DNA of 64,000 nucleotides from Pseudomonas xantholysinigenes. Lineage in GTDB: Bacteria > Pseudomonadota > Gammaproteobacteria > Pseudomonadales > Pseudomonadaceae. How positions within the stretch are numbered: the stretch's first letter is position 1; every line of letters starts with the position of its first letter. Both the position numbers and the translations under genes were made by a program. Shown piece by piece: positions 1-7,693 of this stretch. The notes beneath the pieces are model-generated. The model was not told the origin of the DNA, searched no databases, and was given only the letters and a program-made list of their open reading frames with translations. The DNA lies in the NCBI RefSeq assembly GCF_014268885.2, contig NZ_CP077095.1:1063001-1127000 (forward strand). Reading direction: 5' to 3'.

Positions 1-1
1 G

Positions 2-403
2 GCGGCGCTGGCGCGTTTTCCGCGGGAACGGCGGCGTTTTGCCGGCATCGTCCTGGATGTGTTCTTCGACCATTGTCTGGCGCGACACTGGAGCGACTAT
101 GCGCAGCAGCCGTTGGCGCAGTTCACCGACGCTTTCTACAAGGTGCTGCTGGCCGAGCCGGTGTTGCCAGGACGGCTGGCGCGCATCGCTCCCTTCATGG
201 CCGAGGATGACTGGCTAGGGGCCTATGGGGATTTCGCCACGTTGGAGCAAGTGTTCGGCGGGATTGCCCGGCGCTTGTCGCGCCCTGAGGGCATGGCTGG
301 CGTGATGCCGGAGCTGGAACGCCTGTATGAGCCGTTGCTGGGGGATTTTCGCGAGTTCTATCCGCAGTTGCAGGCGTTCGCCGCCGCGGGGCGGAAGGAC
401 TAG
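2..403 (+). CDS. acpH: ACP phosphodiesterase, AcpH/DUF479 family (5'-truncated by window edge)
   Basis: The reading frame is open from base 2 to the TAG at 401-403, so the start lies upstream of the window. The family removes the 4'-phosphopantetheine arm of acyl carrier protein in the cytoplasm. Near the 5' edge the frame reads RRFAGIVLDVFFDHCLARHW, matching the conserved LDxxFDHxLAxxW block of DUF479 proteins, and the C-terminal part with its FREFYPQL segment also fits. About 133 residues are visible of a family length near 190. The GTG at 59 is only an internal codon. Its convergent neighbour is olsA, 71 bp away. The family call is fairly secure; the enzymatic role is inferred from the family. 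Confidence 0.8.
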   Translation, partial: AALARFPRERRRFAGIVLDVFFDHCLARHWSDYAQQPLAQFTDAFYKVLLAEPVLPGRLARIAPFMAEDDWLGAYGDFATLEQVFGGIARRLSRPEGMAGVMPELERLYEPLLGDFREFYPQLQAFAAAGRKD

Positions 404-474
404 AGGCTGGGGGCTCTGACGGCGAGCCCTGCGGCCAGCAAGCGCCTGTCACGGCCCAGGCGCGCTCTTCTGCC

Positions 475-1257
475 TCAAGCCGCCTTCACCAATCGACGCG
501 GCTCGATGTCCTCGTGTCCGAACAAGGCATGCTGGATCGCCTGCTGTGCCTGAAATGCCAGCGCTGCGCGCTCCTTGCCCTCGCTTGCGATGGGTTGCAG
601 CAGGTGGATGACGACTTCGCCGCGGGCCTGGCCAAACAACCGCAGCAGGTGTGACACCAGGTCATCCTCGCCAATGAACGGCGCCAGCGGGTCCGGTTGG
701 CCATCGCGCAGGTACTGGATCGCCACCGGTTGCAGGGGCGTGCCGCGGTCGATGGCCCCGGCCAACAGGCGGCCATGGAAGGTGCGTAAGGTCCGGCCAT
801 CGGTGGTGGTGCCTTCAGGGAAGATCAACAGCGGCCGTTGTTCGCGCAACTGGCCGCTGATCTGCTCGCGCAGGCGCTGGGCGTCGCCACCGCCACGGCG
901 GATGAACAGGGTGCCGGCCTTTTCGGCCAACCAGCCAGCCACCGGCCATTGGCGCACCTCGGCCTTGGACAGGAACGATAGCGGGGTGAGCATGCCCAAC
1001 AGGGGAATGTCGGTCCAGGACACATGGTTGCAGACCCATAGCATTGGCTGTCGTGGCAGATCGCCCTGGATCTGGATGTCGAAAGGCAGGGCGGCGACCA
1101 GGCGCCCCATGAACCTCCGTGTCCAGCGCTGGCGGCGTTCGAGCGAGGCATTCCAGCCCAGGCGCTCGCCCAGGGCGATGACACTGGCCATGGCCAGCCC
1201 CAGCCCCAGCACCAGGCACAACCGCAGCAGGCGGGCGCTCGCCCGCAGTCCCGGCAT
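475..1257 (-). CDS. olsA: Lysophospholipid acyltransferase OlsA (ornithine-lipid biosynthesis)
   Basis: This 260-residue protein belongs to the PlsC/1-acyl-glycerol-3-phosphate acyltransferase family. It has a hydrophobic N-terminal anchor (about residues 9-30), the catalytic HX4D motif (His78, Asp83, NHVSWTD) and the FPEG substrate-binding motif (about 146-149). The start at 1257 shares one base with the stop of the upstream olsB gene (TGATG), so the two are translationally coupled. OlsA O-acylates lyso-ornithine lipid to give ornithine lipid at the inner membrane. The olsB-olsA pairing, known in P. aeruginosa, decides the call over a general PlsC. An in-frame extension upstream of 1257 is rejected because it would run through olsB. 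Confidence 0.88.
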   Translation of the reverse strand: MPGLRASARLLRLCLVLGLGLAMASVIALGERLGWNASLERRQRWTRRFMGRLVAALPFDIQIQGDLPRQPMLWVCNHVSWTDIPLLGMLTPLSFLSKAEVRQWPVAGWLAEKAGTLFIRRGGGDAQRLREQISGQLREQRPLLIFPEGTTTDGRTLRTFHGRLLAGAIDRGTPLQPVAIQYLRDGQPDPLAPFIGEDDLVSHLLRLFGQARGEVVIHLLQPIASEGKERAALAFQAQQAIQHALFGHEDIEPRRLVKAA

Positions 1258-2012
1258 CAGACCGCCGCCTTGAAGTGACGGGCGTAGCGTGGGCAAAGGT
1301 CGTCGCGCTTGAGCAGGATGAACACGTCGGCGACCTGGAAGTCCTGGTCCCAGCATGGTTCGCCGCAAATCTTCGCACCCAGGCGCATGTAGGCCTTGAG
1401 CAGCGGCGGCATCTCGGCGATGACATTGTTCGGCAGGGCCAGGCTTGGCAGCGGGTTCTTCGGCTCTGCGCGCAGGTGCTCGGTGCACAGGTAGCGTTCG
1501 CGCAGGCGTTGCATGACCGCGTGGGCTTGCACGCCGCCATCTTGCATGGGGATGCTGGCGCAGCCCATCAGGTAGCTGTAGCGGCCTTCGTTGAGCACCT
1601 CGGCTAGTTCGCCCCAGAGCACGGCGATGGTGCCGCCGTTGCGGTAGTCCGGATCGACGCAGGTGCGGCCCAGTTCGAGGATCGGCCCTTGCAGTTGCAG
1701 CAGGCCGTGCAGGGCGAACTCTTCTTCGCTGTAGAAGCGCCCCAGGCTGCTGGCGGCCTGGTGGTCGAGCAGGCGGGTGGTGGCGACCAACTGGCCGGTG
1801 GCCAGGTCGCGCACGCCGATGTGGCGGCAGTGGATGTCGTAGTCGTCCATGTCCAGGCCGTGTTCGGCGCCCTTGAGCTTGGCCTTGAATTCAGCGCTGA
1901 ACACCTTGAAGCGCAGGGCCTGTGCTTCCTGCAGGGCCGCGGCGCCGACCAGGCGTTCGGCTTGCAGACGGCGTTCAGGGCTGTTGTCGCCAGAGCGAGC
2001 GATCCGAGTCAT
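1257..2012 (-). CDS. olsB: L-ornithine N-alpha-acyltransferase OlsB
   Basis: This 251-residue GNAT-like acyltransferase (hemolysin/OlsB family) transfers a 3-hydroxyacyl chain from acyl-ACP to ornithine, the first step of phosphate-free ornithine lipids. The family block [20 protein letters not shown] and the following LMGCASIP segment are clearly present. The start at 2012 is chosen because GGAG sits 7 nt upstream; the longer version starting at 2036 has no such site. It is the first gene of olsB-olsA and faces away from the acyl-CoA-dehydrogenase-like gene at 2149, with a 136-bp shared promoter region. In pseudomonads these lipids are typically induced by phosphate limitation, but no clear Pho box was recognised here. 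Confidence 0.88.
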   Translation of the reverse strand: MTRIARSGDNSPERRLQAERLVGAAALQEAQALRFKVFSAEFKAKLKGAEHGLDMDDYDIHCRHIGVRDLATGQLVATTRLLDHQAASSLGRFYSEEEFALHGLLQLQGPILELGRTCVDPDYRNGGTIAVLWGELAEVLNEGRYSYLMGCASIPMQDGGVQAHAVMQRLRERYLCTEHLRAEPKNPLPSLALPNNVIAEMPPLLKAYMRLGAKICGEPCWDQDFQVADVFILLKRDDLCPRYARHFKAAV

Positions 2013-2148
2013 TGCGAGTCTCCATAAGCCAGCCAAAGGGTTGCGGCCGGTCGGCTTTGTTGTGCAAAGTCAGCCTAGGTACGCGTGGTGTCACCCCCGT
2101 GAATCTTTGGTGATGCTTGCGTGACACCCCTATCAAAAGGAGCTTGCG

Positions 2149-3036
2149 ATGGCCTGGTTGCAACGACTCAACGACCCGCTGCGGGTGCCGCTGGCGGCGA
2201 CCCTCGGTGAAACCTACGCGGCGCTGCTGGCGCACCTGGGCGCGGTGGCCCCGTTCGAGCTGGCGGTGCTCGGTGGTCGGGCCATGGCTACCCCCGGCCT
2301 GGCCTTTCTGCTCGGCTACCAGGCGGCGCTGCGGGTGCTTTGGCCCAGCGCGCCGGCCAGTCTTGGCGCCTTGTGCGCGACCGAACGGCGCAGCGTGCGC
2401 CCGGCGGACATGCACACCCGCCTCGACGGGTTGCGCCTGACCGGCAGCAAGGATTTCGTCACCGCAGGCCTGGAGGCCGAGTGGTTGCTGGTGGCGGCGC
2501 GCCACGAAGGGCCGGGCGAGTCGCCCCGGCTGCAACTGGCGGTGGTCTACCCAGGCGAGCCCGGGGTGACCCTGGAAGCCTTGCCGACTTTGCCGTTGAT
2601 GCCCGAGGTGGGGCACGGTCGCCTGCTGTTGCAGGGCGCCGCTTGCGAACTGCTTGCCGGCGATGGCTGGGATGCCTACGTCAAGCCGTTCCGCTCCCTC
2701 GAAGACCTGTATGTCCTCGCCGCGCTGGTCGCCTGGCTGCAGGGTGTCGCCCAGGAATGTGGCTGGCCGCAGGACTTGCGCTTGCGCCTGGTGGCGCTGC
2801 TGGCCGGCTGTGCCGAGGGCAGCCGGCAATGCGCCGACAGCGTTGCCTGCCACTTGCTGCTGGGTGGCTTGTTTGCCCAGTTCCAGGGGCTGCGCGGCGA
2901 AATCGACCAGGCCCTGGCCAACGGCCCCTGGCAGTGGGCGCAGTTGTGGCAACGCGACCAGGGCGTGCTGGCCCTGGCCACCGCCGCCCGCGACCAGCGC
3001 CTGGCCAAGGCCTGGGCCGCCGCTGGATTGTCATGA
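2149..3036 (+). CDS. Acyl-CoA dehydrogenase-like protein
   Basis: The 295-residue protein has features of the acyl-CoA dehydrogenase fold: a middle-domain-like stretch (LRLTGSKDFVTAGLEAEWLLVAA, residues about 98-120, resembling the LxGxKxFVTxGxxAxxxLV pattern) and a helical C-terminal part. It is shorter than the usual ~380 residues, and the N-terminal helical domain seems reduced, so catalytic competence is uncertain. AAAAGGAG lies 6 nt before the ATG. It is divergent from olsB and is followed 56 bp later by the serine hydrolase gene. The substrate is unknown; lipid metabolism is suggested only by neighbours. Confidence 0.7.
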   Translation: MAWLQRLNDPLRVPLAATLGETYAALLAHLGAVAPFELAVLGGRAMATPGLAFLLGYQAALRVLWPSAPASLGALCATERRSVRPADMHTRLDGLRLTGSKDFVTAGLEAEWLLVAARHEGPGESPRLQLAVVYPGEPGVTLEALPTLPLMPEVGHGRLLLQGAACELLAGDGWDAYVKPFRSLEDLYVLAALVAWLQGVAQECGWPQDLRLRLVALLAGCAEGSRQCADSVACHLLLGGLFAQFQGLRGEIDQALANGPWQWAQLWQRDQGVLALATAARDQRLAKAWAAAGLS

Positions 3037-3092
3037 AGGCATGAGAGGCTCGGGGAATCTTTGAATCCCGGCTGCCAGGCAGCCCCAGGCAG

Positions 3093-4178
3093 ATGTGTCC
3101 CATGAAGGCATTCTGGTTTGCCCTGATCATGCTCGTCACGCCGGCCTGGGCCGAAGACTGGCCCACCGCGCAATGGCCAATCGACCACCGCGATCTCGAC
3201 TGGCGGGCTGTCGACGCTTATGCCTTCCCGTCGCGCGATGTCGAGCGCGGCGGCATTCGCACCGATGCCTTGCTGGTCATCGGCGATGGCCGCATCCTCC
3301 ATGAACGCTATGCCGCGCCCACCCACGCCGACACCCCGCACTTGACCTGGTCGGTGAGCAAGAGCGTGCTGGCCACGCTCCTGGGCGTGGCCCATGGCCA
3401 GGGGCGTTTCAGGCTGGACGATCGCGCCGTGCGCTATTACCCGGCCTTGCAGCGGCATCCCAACCTGCGCCTGGCCGACCTGCTGCACTGGGCCAGCGGC
3501 CTGGCCTGGCAGGAGGACTACGAATATGCGCCGTTGAAGTCCTCGGTGGTGGCCATGCTCTACACCCGGGGCCGCGCTGACATGGCGGCCTTCACCGCGG
3601 CGAGGCCGGCCGACAGCCCGCCTGGCCAGCGCTTTGTCTATTCCAGCGGTGACAGCAACCTGCTGGCCGCGACCTTGCGTGGCATGCTCGATGCGCAGGA
3701 CTACAGCGACTACCCCTGGCAGGCGCTGTTCACGCCGCTGGGCATCGACAGCGCGGTCTGGGAGCGCGACGGCGCGGGCACCTATGTCGGTTCCTCGTAC
3801 CTGTACCTGAGTGCCCGAGACCTGGCACGCATCGGCCTGCTGATGCAGCGCGATGGGCGCTGGGGCGATCGGCAACTGCTGTCGGCGGACTGGGTGGCGT
3901 TCAACCGTACCTTGTTCGCGGCTGCCGAGCCTGTCCCTGGCGAGGCCAACCCCGGTGGCCATTGGTGGCTGAACCAGCCCTTGCCCGGCCAGCCGCGGCC
4001 CTGGCCGGACGCGCCAGCCGATGCATTCGCTGCCCTCGGCCACTGGGGCCAGGCGTTGTACGTGTTGCCGGCGCAGAAACTGGTGATCGTGCGCTACGCC
4101 GATGATCGCGACGCCAGCTTCAGCCACAACGAACTGCTCAAGCGCGTGCTGACCACCGTGGCCGGGGAGGGCGCATGA
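3093..4178 (+). CDS. Secreted serine hydrolase of the beta-lactamase/class C family
   Basis: This 361-residue protein has an N-terminal signal peptide ending near TPAWA and the serine-hydrolase signature SVSK (SxxK) followed by YSSGDSN (YxN-type), with a later GHWGQ block in place of the KTG triad. This is the class C beta-lactamase/DD-peptidase/EstB fold, periplasmic or exported. Two starts are possible: ATG 3093 or ATG 3102, the latter giving MKAFWF and a cleaner signal peptide. AGGC lies just upstream of the first. It overlaps the next small gene by ATGA (4175-4178), so the two are probably co-translated. Substrate (peptide, ester or lactam) cannot be told from sequence. Confidence 0.82.
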   Translation: MCPMKAFWFALIMLVTPAWAEDWPTAQWPIDHRDLDWRAVDAYAFPSRDVERGGIRTDALLVIGDGRILHERYAAPTHADTPHLTWSVSKSVLATLLGVAHGQGRFRLDDRAVRYYPALQRHPNLRLADLLHWASGLAWQEDYEYAPLKSSVVAMLYTRGRADMAAFTAARPADSPPGQRFVYSSGDSNLLAATLRGMLDAQDYSDYPWQALFTPLGIDSAVWERDGAGTYVGSSYLYLSARDLARIGLLMQRDGRWGDRQLLSADWVAFNRTLFAAAEPVPGEANPGGHWWLNQPLPGQPRPWPDAPADAFAALGHWGQALYVLPAQKLVIVRYADDRDASFSHNELLKRVLTTVAGEGA

Positions 4179-4471
4179 GGCGGTTGCTGCTGTTGCCGTT
4201 GCTGGCGTTGCTGGCCTGGGCCTGGCATGAGCGTCAGGCACTGGCGGATTTTCCTGGCATCCTCTCGGCGTATTCGGCCAAGGAGTACTGCTCGTGCCGA
4301 TTCGTCATGGGCTTCGACGCAGCCTACTGCCGGGGCTATGTAAAGCAGTACCTGCCCCTTGGGCTGCTGGAGGAGGACAGCGACCGGCGCCTGGTCACCG
4401 CCGCGGGCCTTGGCCGGCGCAACCAGGCTGCCTGGCAAGGCGCGCGGGAGGGCTGCCGCTTGCTGCCATGA
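4175..4471 (+). CDS. Small secreted Cys-containing protein of unknown function
   Basis: A 98-residue protein with a hydrophobic N-terminus (MRRLLLLPLLALLAWAW) that looks like a signal peptide or anchor. The mature part has four cysteines, in CSC, AYCRGY and GCRLL contexts, that could form disulfides in the periplasm. The start ATG overlaps the stop of the serine hydrolase gene (ATGA), implying translational coupling and possibly a joint role. No domain is recognised. The ordered Cys pattern and the coupling argue that it is a real gene. Confidence 0.7.
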   Translation: MRRLLLLPLLALLAWAWHERQALADFPGILSAYSAKEYCSCRFVMGFDAAYCRGYVKQYLPLGLLEEDSDRRLVTAAGLGRRNQAAWQGAREGCRLLP

Positions 4472-4515
4472 AACCGTGGGGGTAAGGTTGACGGCTTCGA
4501 TTTACAGGATTTCAC

Positions 4516-5109
4516 ATGTTCAAGCCGTCCCGGCTGTTGCCGACCCTGCTGCTTCCACTGTTCATGGCTGTGGGCCTGCCCGCCCAGGCCAACTGGCACC
4601 TGGACGGCGAATCTTCGCGGCTGTCGTTCGTTACCGGCAAGAACGGCAATATCGCCGAGGTCAGCCGTTTTCTCGTGCTGCACGGCAAGGTCGACCGCAA
4701 GGGCGCGGCCGAGGTCAGCATCGAGATGGACTCGATCAGCAGCGGCATCCCGCTGCGTGACGAGCGCATGCGCGACAACCTGTTCGCCTTCGAGCAGTTC
4801 CCCGAGGCCAAGGTGCAGGCCCAGATCGACCTGCGCCCGATCAACGACCTGGCCGACGGTGCCCAGCTGGAACTGCGCCTGCCGGTGAGCGTGACCCTGC
4901 ATGGCCAGACCCGCAGCTACAACACCTTGCTGCTGGCCACGCGCCTGGATGAGCGGCGCTTCCAGGTGGTGACCCTGGAGCCGCTGATCCTGCGCGCTGC
5001 GGACTTCGGCTTACTGCCGGGCCTGGAAAACCTGCGCAAGCTGGCCGGGCTCAAGTCGATCAACCCGTCGGTGCCGGTGAGCGCGGTACTGATCTTCACC
5101 GCTCGCTGA
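4516..5109 (+). CDS. YceI-family periplasmic protein
   Basis: This 197-residue protein has a signal peptide (about residues 1-26, ending PAQA) followed by a YceI-like lipocalin domain: WHLDGESSRLSFVTGK near the start, then a MDSISSGIPLRDERMRDNLFAFEQFPEA stretch (the RDxHLRSxDFFdvxxyPx block of the family). The family forms a beta-barrel that binds isoprenoid or other amphiphilic ligands in the periplasm; the exact role is unknown. It lies 44 bp after the Cys protein and 1 bp before clsB, so it is probably in the same transcript. Confidence 0.85.
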   Translation: MFKPSRLLPTLLLPLFMAVGLPAQANWHLDGESSRLSFVTGKNGNIAEVSRFLVLHGKVDRKGAAEVSIEMDSISSGIPLRDERMRDNLFAFEQFPEAKVQAQIDLRPINDLADGAQLELRLPVSVTLHGQTRSYNTLLLATRLDERRFQVVTLEPLILRAADFGLLPGLENLRKLAGLKSINPSVPVSAVLIFTAR

Positions 5110-5110
5110 C

Positions 5111-6268
5111 ATGCCGGGGCCGGTCTTCCCCTGGCGGGATGGCAACCAGTTCGAACTGCTGATCGACGGCCCCGAATTTTTCCCGCGCATGCTCCTGGCG
5201 ATCGTGCGCGCCGAGTTCCAGGTCGACCTGGAGCTGTACCTGGTCGAAGGCGGCGCCTGCGCCGAGGCGGTGGTCGAGGCCCTGGAGCAGGCGGCCCGGC
5301 GTGGCGTGCGGGTGCGCTGCCTGTTCGATGACTATGGCTCGCTGGCGTTTCCCACGGTGCTGCGCGAGCGATTGCTGGCGGCCGGTGTGTACCTGCGCTG
5401 GTACAACCGCCTGCGCTGGCGTCGAGGTTTTCGCAACCTGTACCGCGATCACCGCAAGCTGCTGCTGGTGGACGAACGCTGGGCGGTGGTCGGTGGCACC
5501 GGTGTCACCGATGAGTTCTGGACGCCCGACCAGGACACCAGTGAGTGGCACGAGGTGATGGTGCGCATGCAGGGGCCGATCGTCACCGACTGGCAGCTGC
5601 TGTTCGACCGCCAGTGGCACGCCAACCAGCGTCGTACTGCCTGGCGCCCGCCGGAGGGCTTCGGCTTGCCGCGCCTGCCCCAGGTCCCGGCCCAGGGCCA
5701 GGGCATGGGCCGGGTGGCCTATGCCGACGCCCGCCAGCACAAGGATATCCTGCATGCGCTGGTGCGCGCGTTGAACAGTGGCCAGCGACGCATCTGGCTG
5801 GCCACGCCATACTTTCTACCCACCTTCAGCGTGCGTCGTTCGCTACGCCGGGCCGCGCAGAAGGGCATCGACGTGCGCCTGCTGCTCACCGGTCCGCGTA
5901 CCGATCACCCGGCGGTGCGCTATGCCGGGCATCGCTATTACCCCAGGCTGTTGCGCGCCGGGGTGCGGATCTTCGAGTACCAGCCGTGTTTCCTGCACTT
6001 GAAGATGGTGCTGGTGGACGACTGGGTCAGCGTCGGTTCGTGCAACTTCGACCACTGGAACCTGCGCTTCAACCTCGAGGCCAACATCGAGGCCCTCGAT
6101 CCACCGCTGACCGCTGCGGTGGCGGCCAGCTTCGAGCGCGACTTCGCCCAGAGCCTGGAAGTCGACCTGGCGCGCTGGCACGCCAGGCCGCTGTGGCGCC
6201 GGGTACAGCAACGCCTGTGGGGGTGGCTGGACCGGCTGGTGGCCAATCTGCTCGACCGCCGCGACTAG
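5111..6268 (+). CDS. clsB: Cardiolipin synthase ClsB-type (phospholipase D superfamily)
   Basis: A 385-residue protein with two HKD half-sites: an [16 protein letters not shown] block near residue 114 and an [19 protein letters not shown] block near residue 296. Both show the HxKx4D catalytic pattern followed by GG/GSxN. There are no N-terminal transmembrane segments, as in ClsB and unlike ClsA. The enzyme condenses phosphatidyl groups to make cardiolipin at the inner membrane. It starts 1 bp after the YceI stop. A general phospholipase D is the alternative, but length and motif layout fit ClsB. Confidence 0.88.
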   Translation: MPGPVFPWRDGNQFELLIDGPEFFPRMLLAIVRAEFQVDLELYLVEGGACAEAVVEALEQAARRGVRVRCLFDDYGSLAFPTVLRERLLAAGVYLRWYNRLRWRRGFRNLYRDHRKLLLVDERWAVVGGTGVTDEFWTPDQDTSEWHEVMVRMQGPIVTDWQLLFDRQWHANQRRTAWRPPEGFGLPRLPQVPAQGQGMGRVAYADARQHKDILHALVRALNSGQRRIWLATPYFLPTFSVRRSLRRAAQKGIDVRLLLTGPRTDHPAVRYAGHRYYPRLLRAGVRIFEYQPCFLHLKMVLVDDWVSVGSCNFDHWNLRFNLEANIEALDPPLTAAVAASFERDFAQSLEVDLARWHARPLWRRVQQRLWGWLDRLVANLLDRRD

Positions 6269-6342
6269 CGACGTATATCGCCGTCACGCAAAGCAGACTA
6301 TCGTGCTGGGATTGTTCCCAGACAACCGATGGAGTGGATGCG

Positions 6343-6921
6343 ATGACGGCGAAGAAGATTCTCATGCTGGTGGGCGACTACGTGGAGGACTACGAGGTGA
6401 TGGTGCCGTTCCAGGCCCTGGCCATGGTCGGCCATACCGTCCATGCCGTGTGCCCGGAGAAGATCGCCGGGCAGACGGTGCGTACGGCGATCCACGATTT
6501 CGAGGGCGAGCAGACCTACAGCGAGAAACCCGGGCACAACTTCGCCTTGAACTACGACTTCGTCCAGGTGCGCGCCGAAGGCTACGACGCGCTGCTGATC
6601 CCTGGTGGCCGGGCGCCGGAGTACCTGCGGCTCAATGACAAGGTGCTGGAGCTGGTCCGGGCCTTCGACCATGCCGGCAAGCCGATTGCCGCGGTGTGCC
6701 ACGGCGCGCAGTTGCTGGCGGCGGCCGGGGTGCTGGAAGGGCGCGAGTGCAGCGCCTACCCGGCCTGTGCGCCGGAAGTGCGCCTGGCCGGTGGCATTTT
6801 CATCGATATCGCGGTGGACCAGGCACATGTCGACGGCAACCTGGTGACGGCGCCAGCCTGGCCTGCGCATCCGGCGTGGCTGGCGGCGTTTCTCAAGGTG
6901 CTGGGGACGCGTATTCAGTAG
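6343..6921 (+). CDS. DJ-1/PfpI family protein
   Basis: This 192-residue cytoplasmic protein has the DJ-1/PfpI fold. The acidic residue in GDYVEDYE and the nucleophile-elbow Cys in [15 protein letters not shown] are both present, and a [14 protein letters not shown] block precedes them. Members act as glyoxalases/deglycases, chaperones or peptidases; the sequence does not decide which. ATG 6343 is preceded by GGAG at 6331-6334. The open frame continues upstream into clsB, but that part is only antiphase clsB sequence. It stands alone between clsB and an acetyltransferase gene. Confidence 0.88.
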   Translation: MTAKKILMLVGDYVEDYEVMVPFQALAMVGHTVHAVCPEKIAGQTVRTAIHDFEGEQTYSEKPGHNFALNYDFVQVRAEGYDALLIPGGRAPEYLRLNDKVLELVRAFDHAGKPIAAVCHGAQLLAAAGVLEGRECSAYPACAPEVRLAGGIFIDIAVDQAHVDGNLVTAPAWPAHPAWLAAFLKVLGTRIQ

Positions 6922-7089
6922 ACCACCATCGCAGGGCAGTGGCGCAGCCGGTGCCCGCCATTGCAACTGCGGTTACGGAGAAATACCTGTCGCACAGGGG
7001 CAAGGGCTGGTTGCGATGCCGGTGTTAGGGTTTGTGCTCAGGCCCGGCTTGGTCGGGCGCGCATCCACTGCAACCAGACGACCGCCTCC

Positions 7090-7680
7090 ATGGAAATACG
7101 CCTGCTGCATGGCGCGGCCATCGCGCCCTACATCGAGGATCTCGCACGCTTGCGCCTGACGGCGTTGCGCGAGTTCCCCTATCTCTATGACGGTTCGCTG
7201 GAGCATGAAGCGGACCACCTTGGCCGCTACGCCGACTCGGGCCGCAGCCTGGTGGTGCTGGCAGTGGACGACGGTCAGGTGGTCGGGGCCGCAACGAGCC
7301 TGCCGCTGGTCGACGCGATGCCCGACTTCCAGCAACCGTTCCTTGTCCAGGGGCGGGATCCGGCGTCGGTCTACTATTTTGGCGGCTCTGTAGTGCTACC
7401 GGCGTATCGCGGCCAGGGCCTGGGCGTACGGTTCTTCATCGAGCGCGAGGCCTATGCCCATAAGCTGGTCGAGTTCGATGCCTGTGCGTTCTGCAGCGTC
7501 GAGCGCCCGGCCAGGCACCCGCAACGGCCAGTGGACTACAAGCCGCTGCTGGGGTTCTGGCGCAATCGAGGCTTCCTGCAGGAGCCGTCACTGCGCACCA
7601 CTCACGCCTGGCGTGATCTGGACGAGCAGGGGCAATCCACGAAGATCATGTCCTTCTGGCTCAAGGCCCTGCCAGCTTGA
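7090..7680 (+). CDS. GNAT-family N-acetyltransferase
   Basis: A 196-residue protein with the GNAT acetyl-CoA binding signature VLPAYRGQGLGVRFFIERE (the Q/RxxGxG/A pattern, RGQGLG). The N-terminal part (EIRLLHGAAIAPYIEDLARLRLTALREFP) resembles uncharacterised pseudomonad acetyltransferases. ATG 7090 is chosen because protein similarity to the fold begins there; the in-frame upstream extension to 6961 looks non-coding. It converges on the RHS gene ending at 7694 with only 13 bp between stops, so it marks the boundary of the RHS block. Substrate is unknown. Confidence 0.83.
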   Translation: MEIRLLHGAAIAPYIEDLARLRLTALREFPYLYDGSLEHEADHLGRYADSGRSLVVLAVDDGQVVGAATSLPLVDAMPDFQQPFLVQGRDPASVYYFGGSVVLPAYRGQGLGVRFFIEREAYAHKLVEFDACAFCSVERPARHPQRPVDYKPLLGFWRNRGFLQEPSLRTTHAWRDLDEQGQSTKIMSFWLKALPA

Positions 7681-7693
7681 GCCAGGCGCTGGC

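Noticed and set aside
410..428. GGGCTC...GAGCCC as terminator of acpH
   Set aside because: Short stem, no T-run, poor match to intrinsic terminators.
2088..2127. GTGTCAC...GTGACAC as operator between olsB and the dehydrogenase gene
   Set aside because: Seven-base arms separated by 26 nt; too weak to claim.
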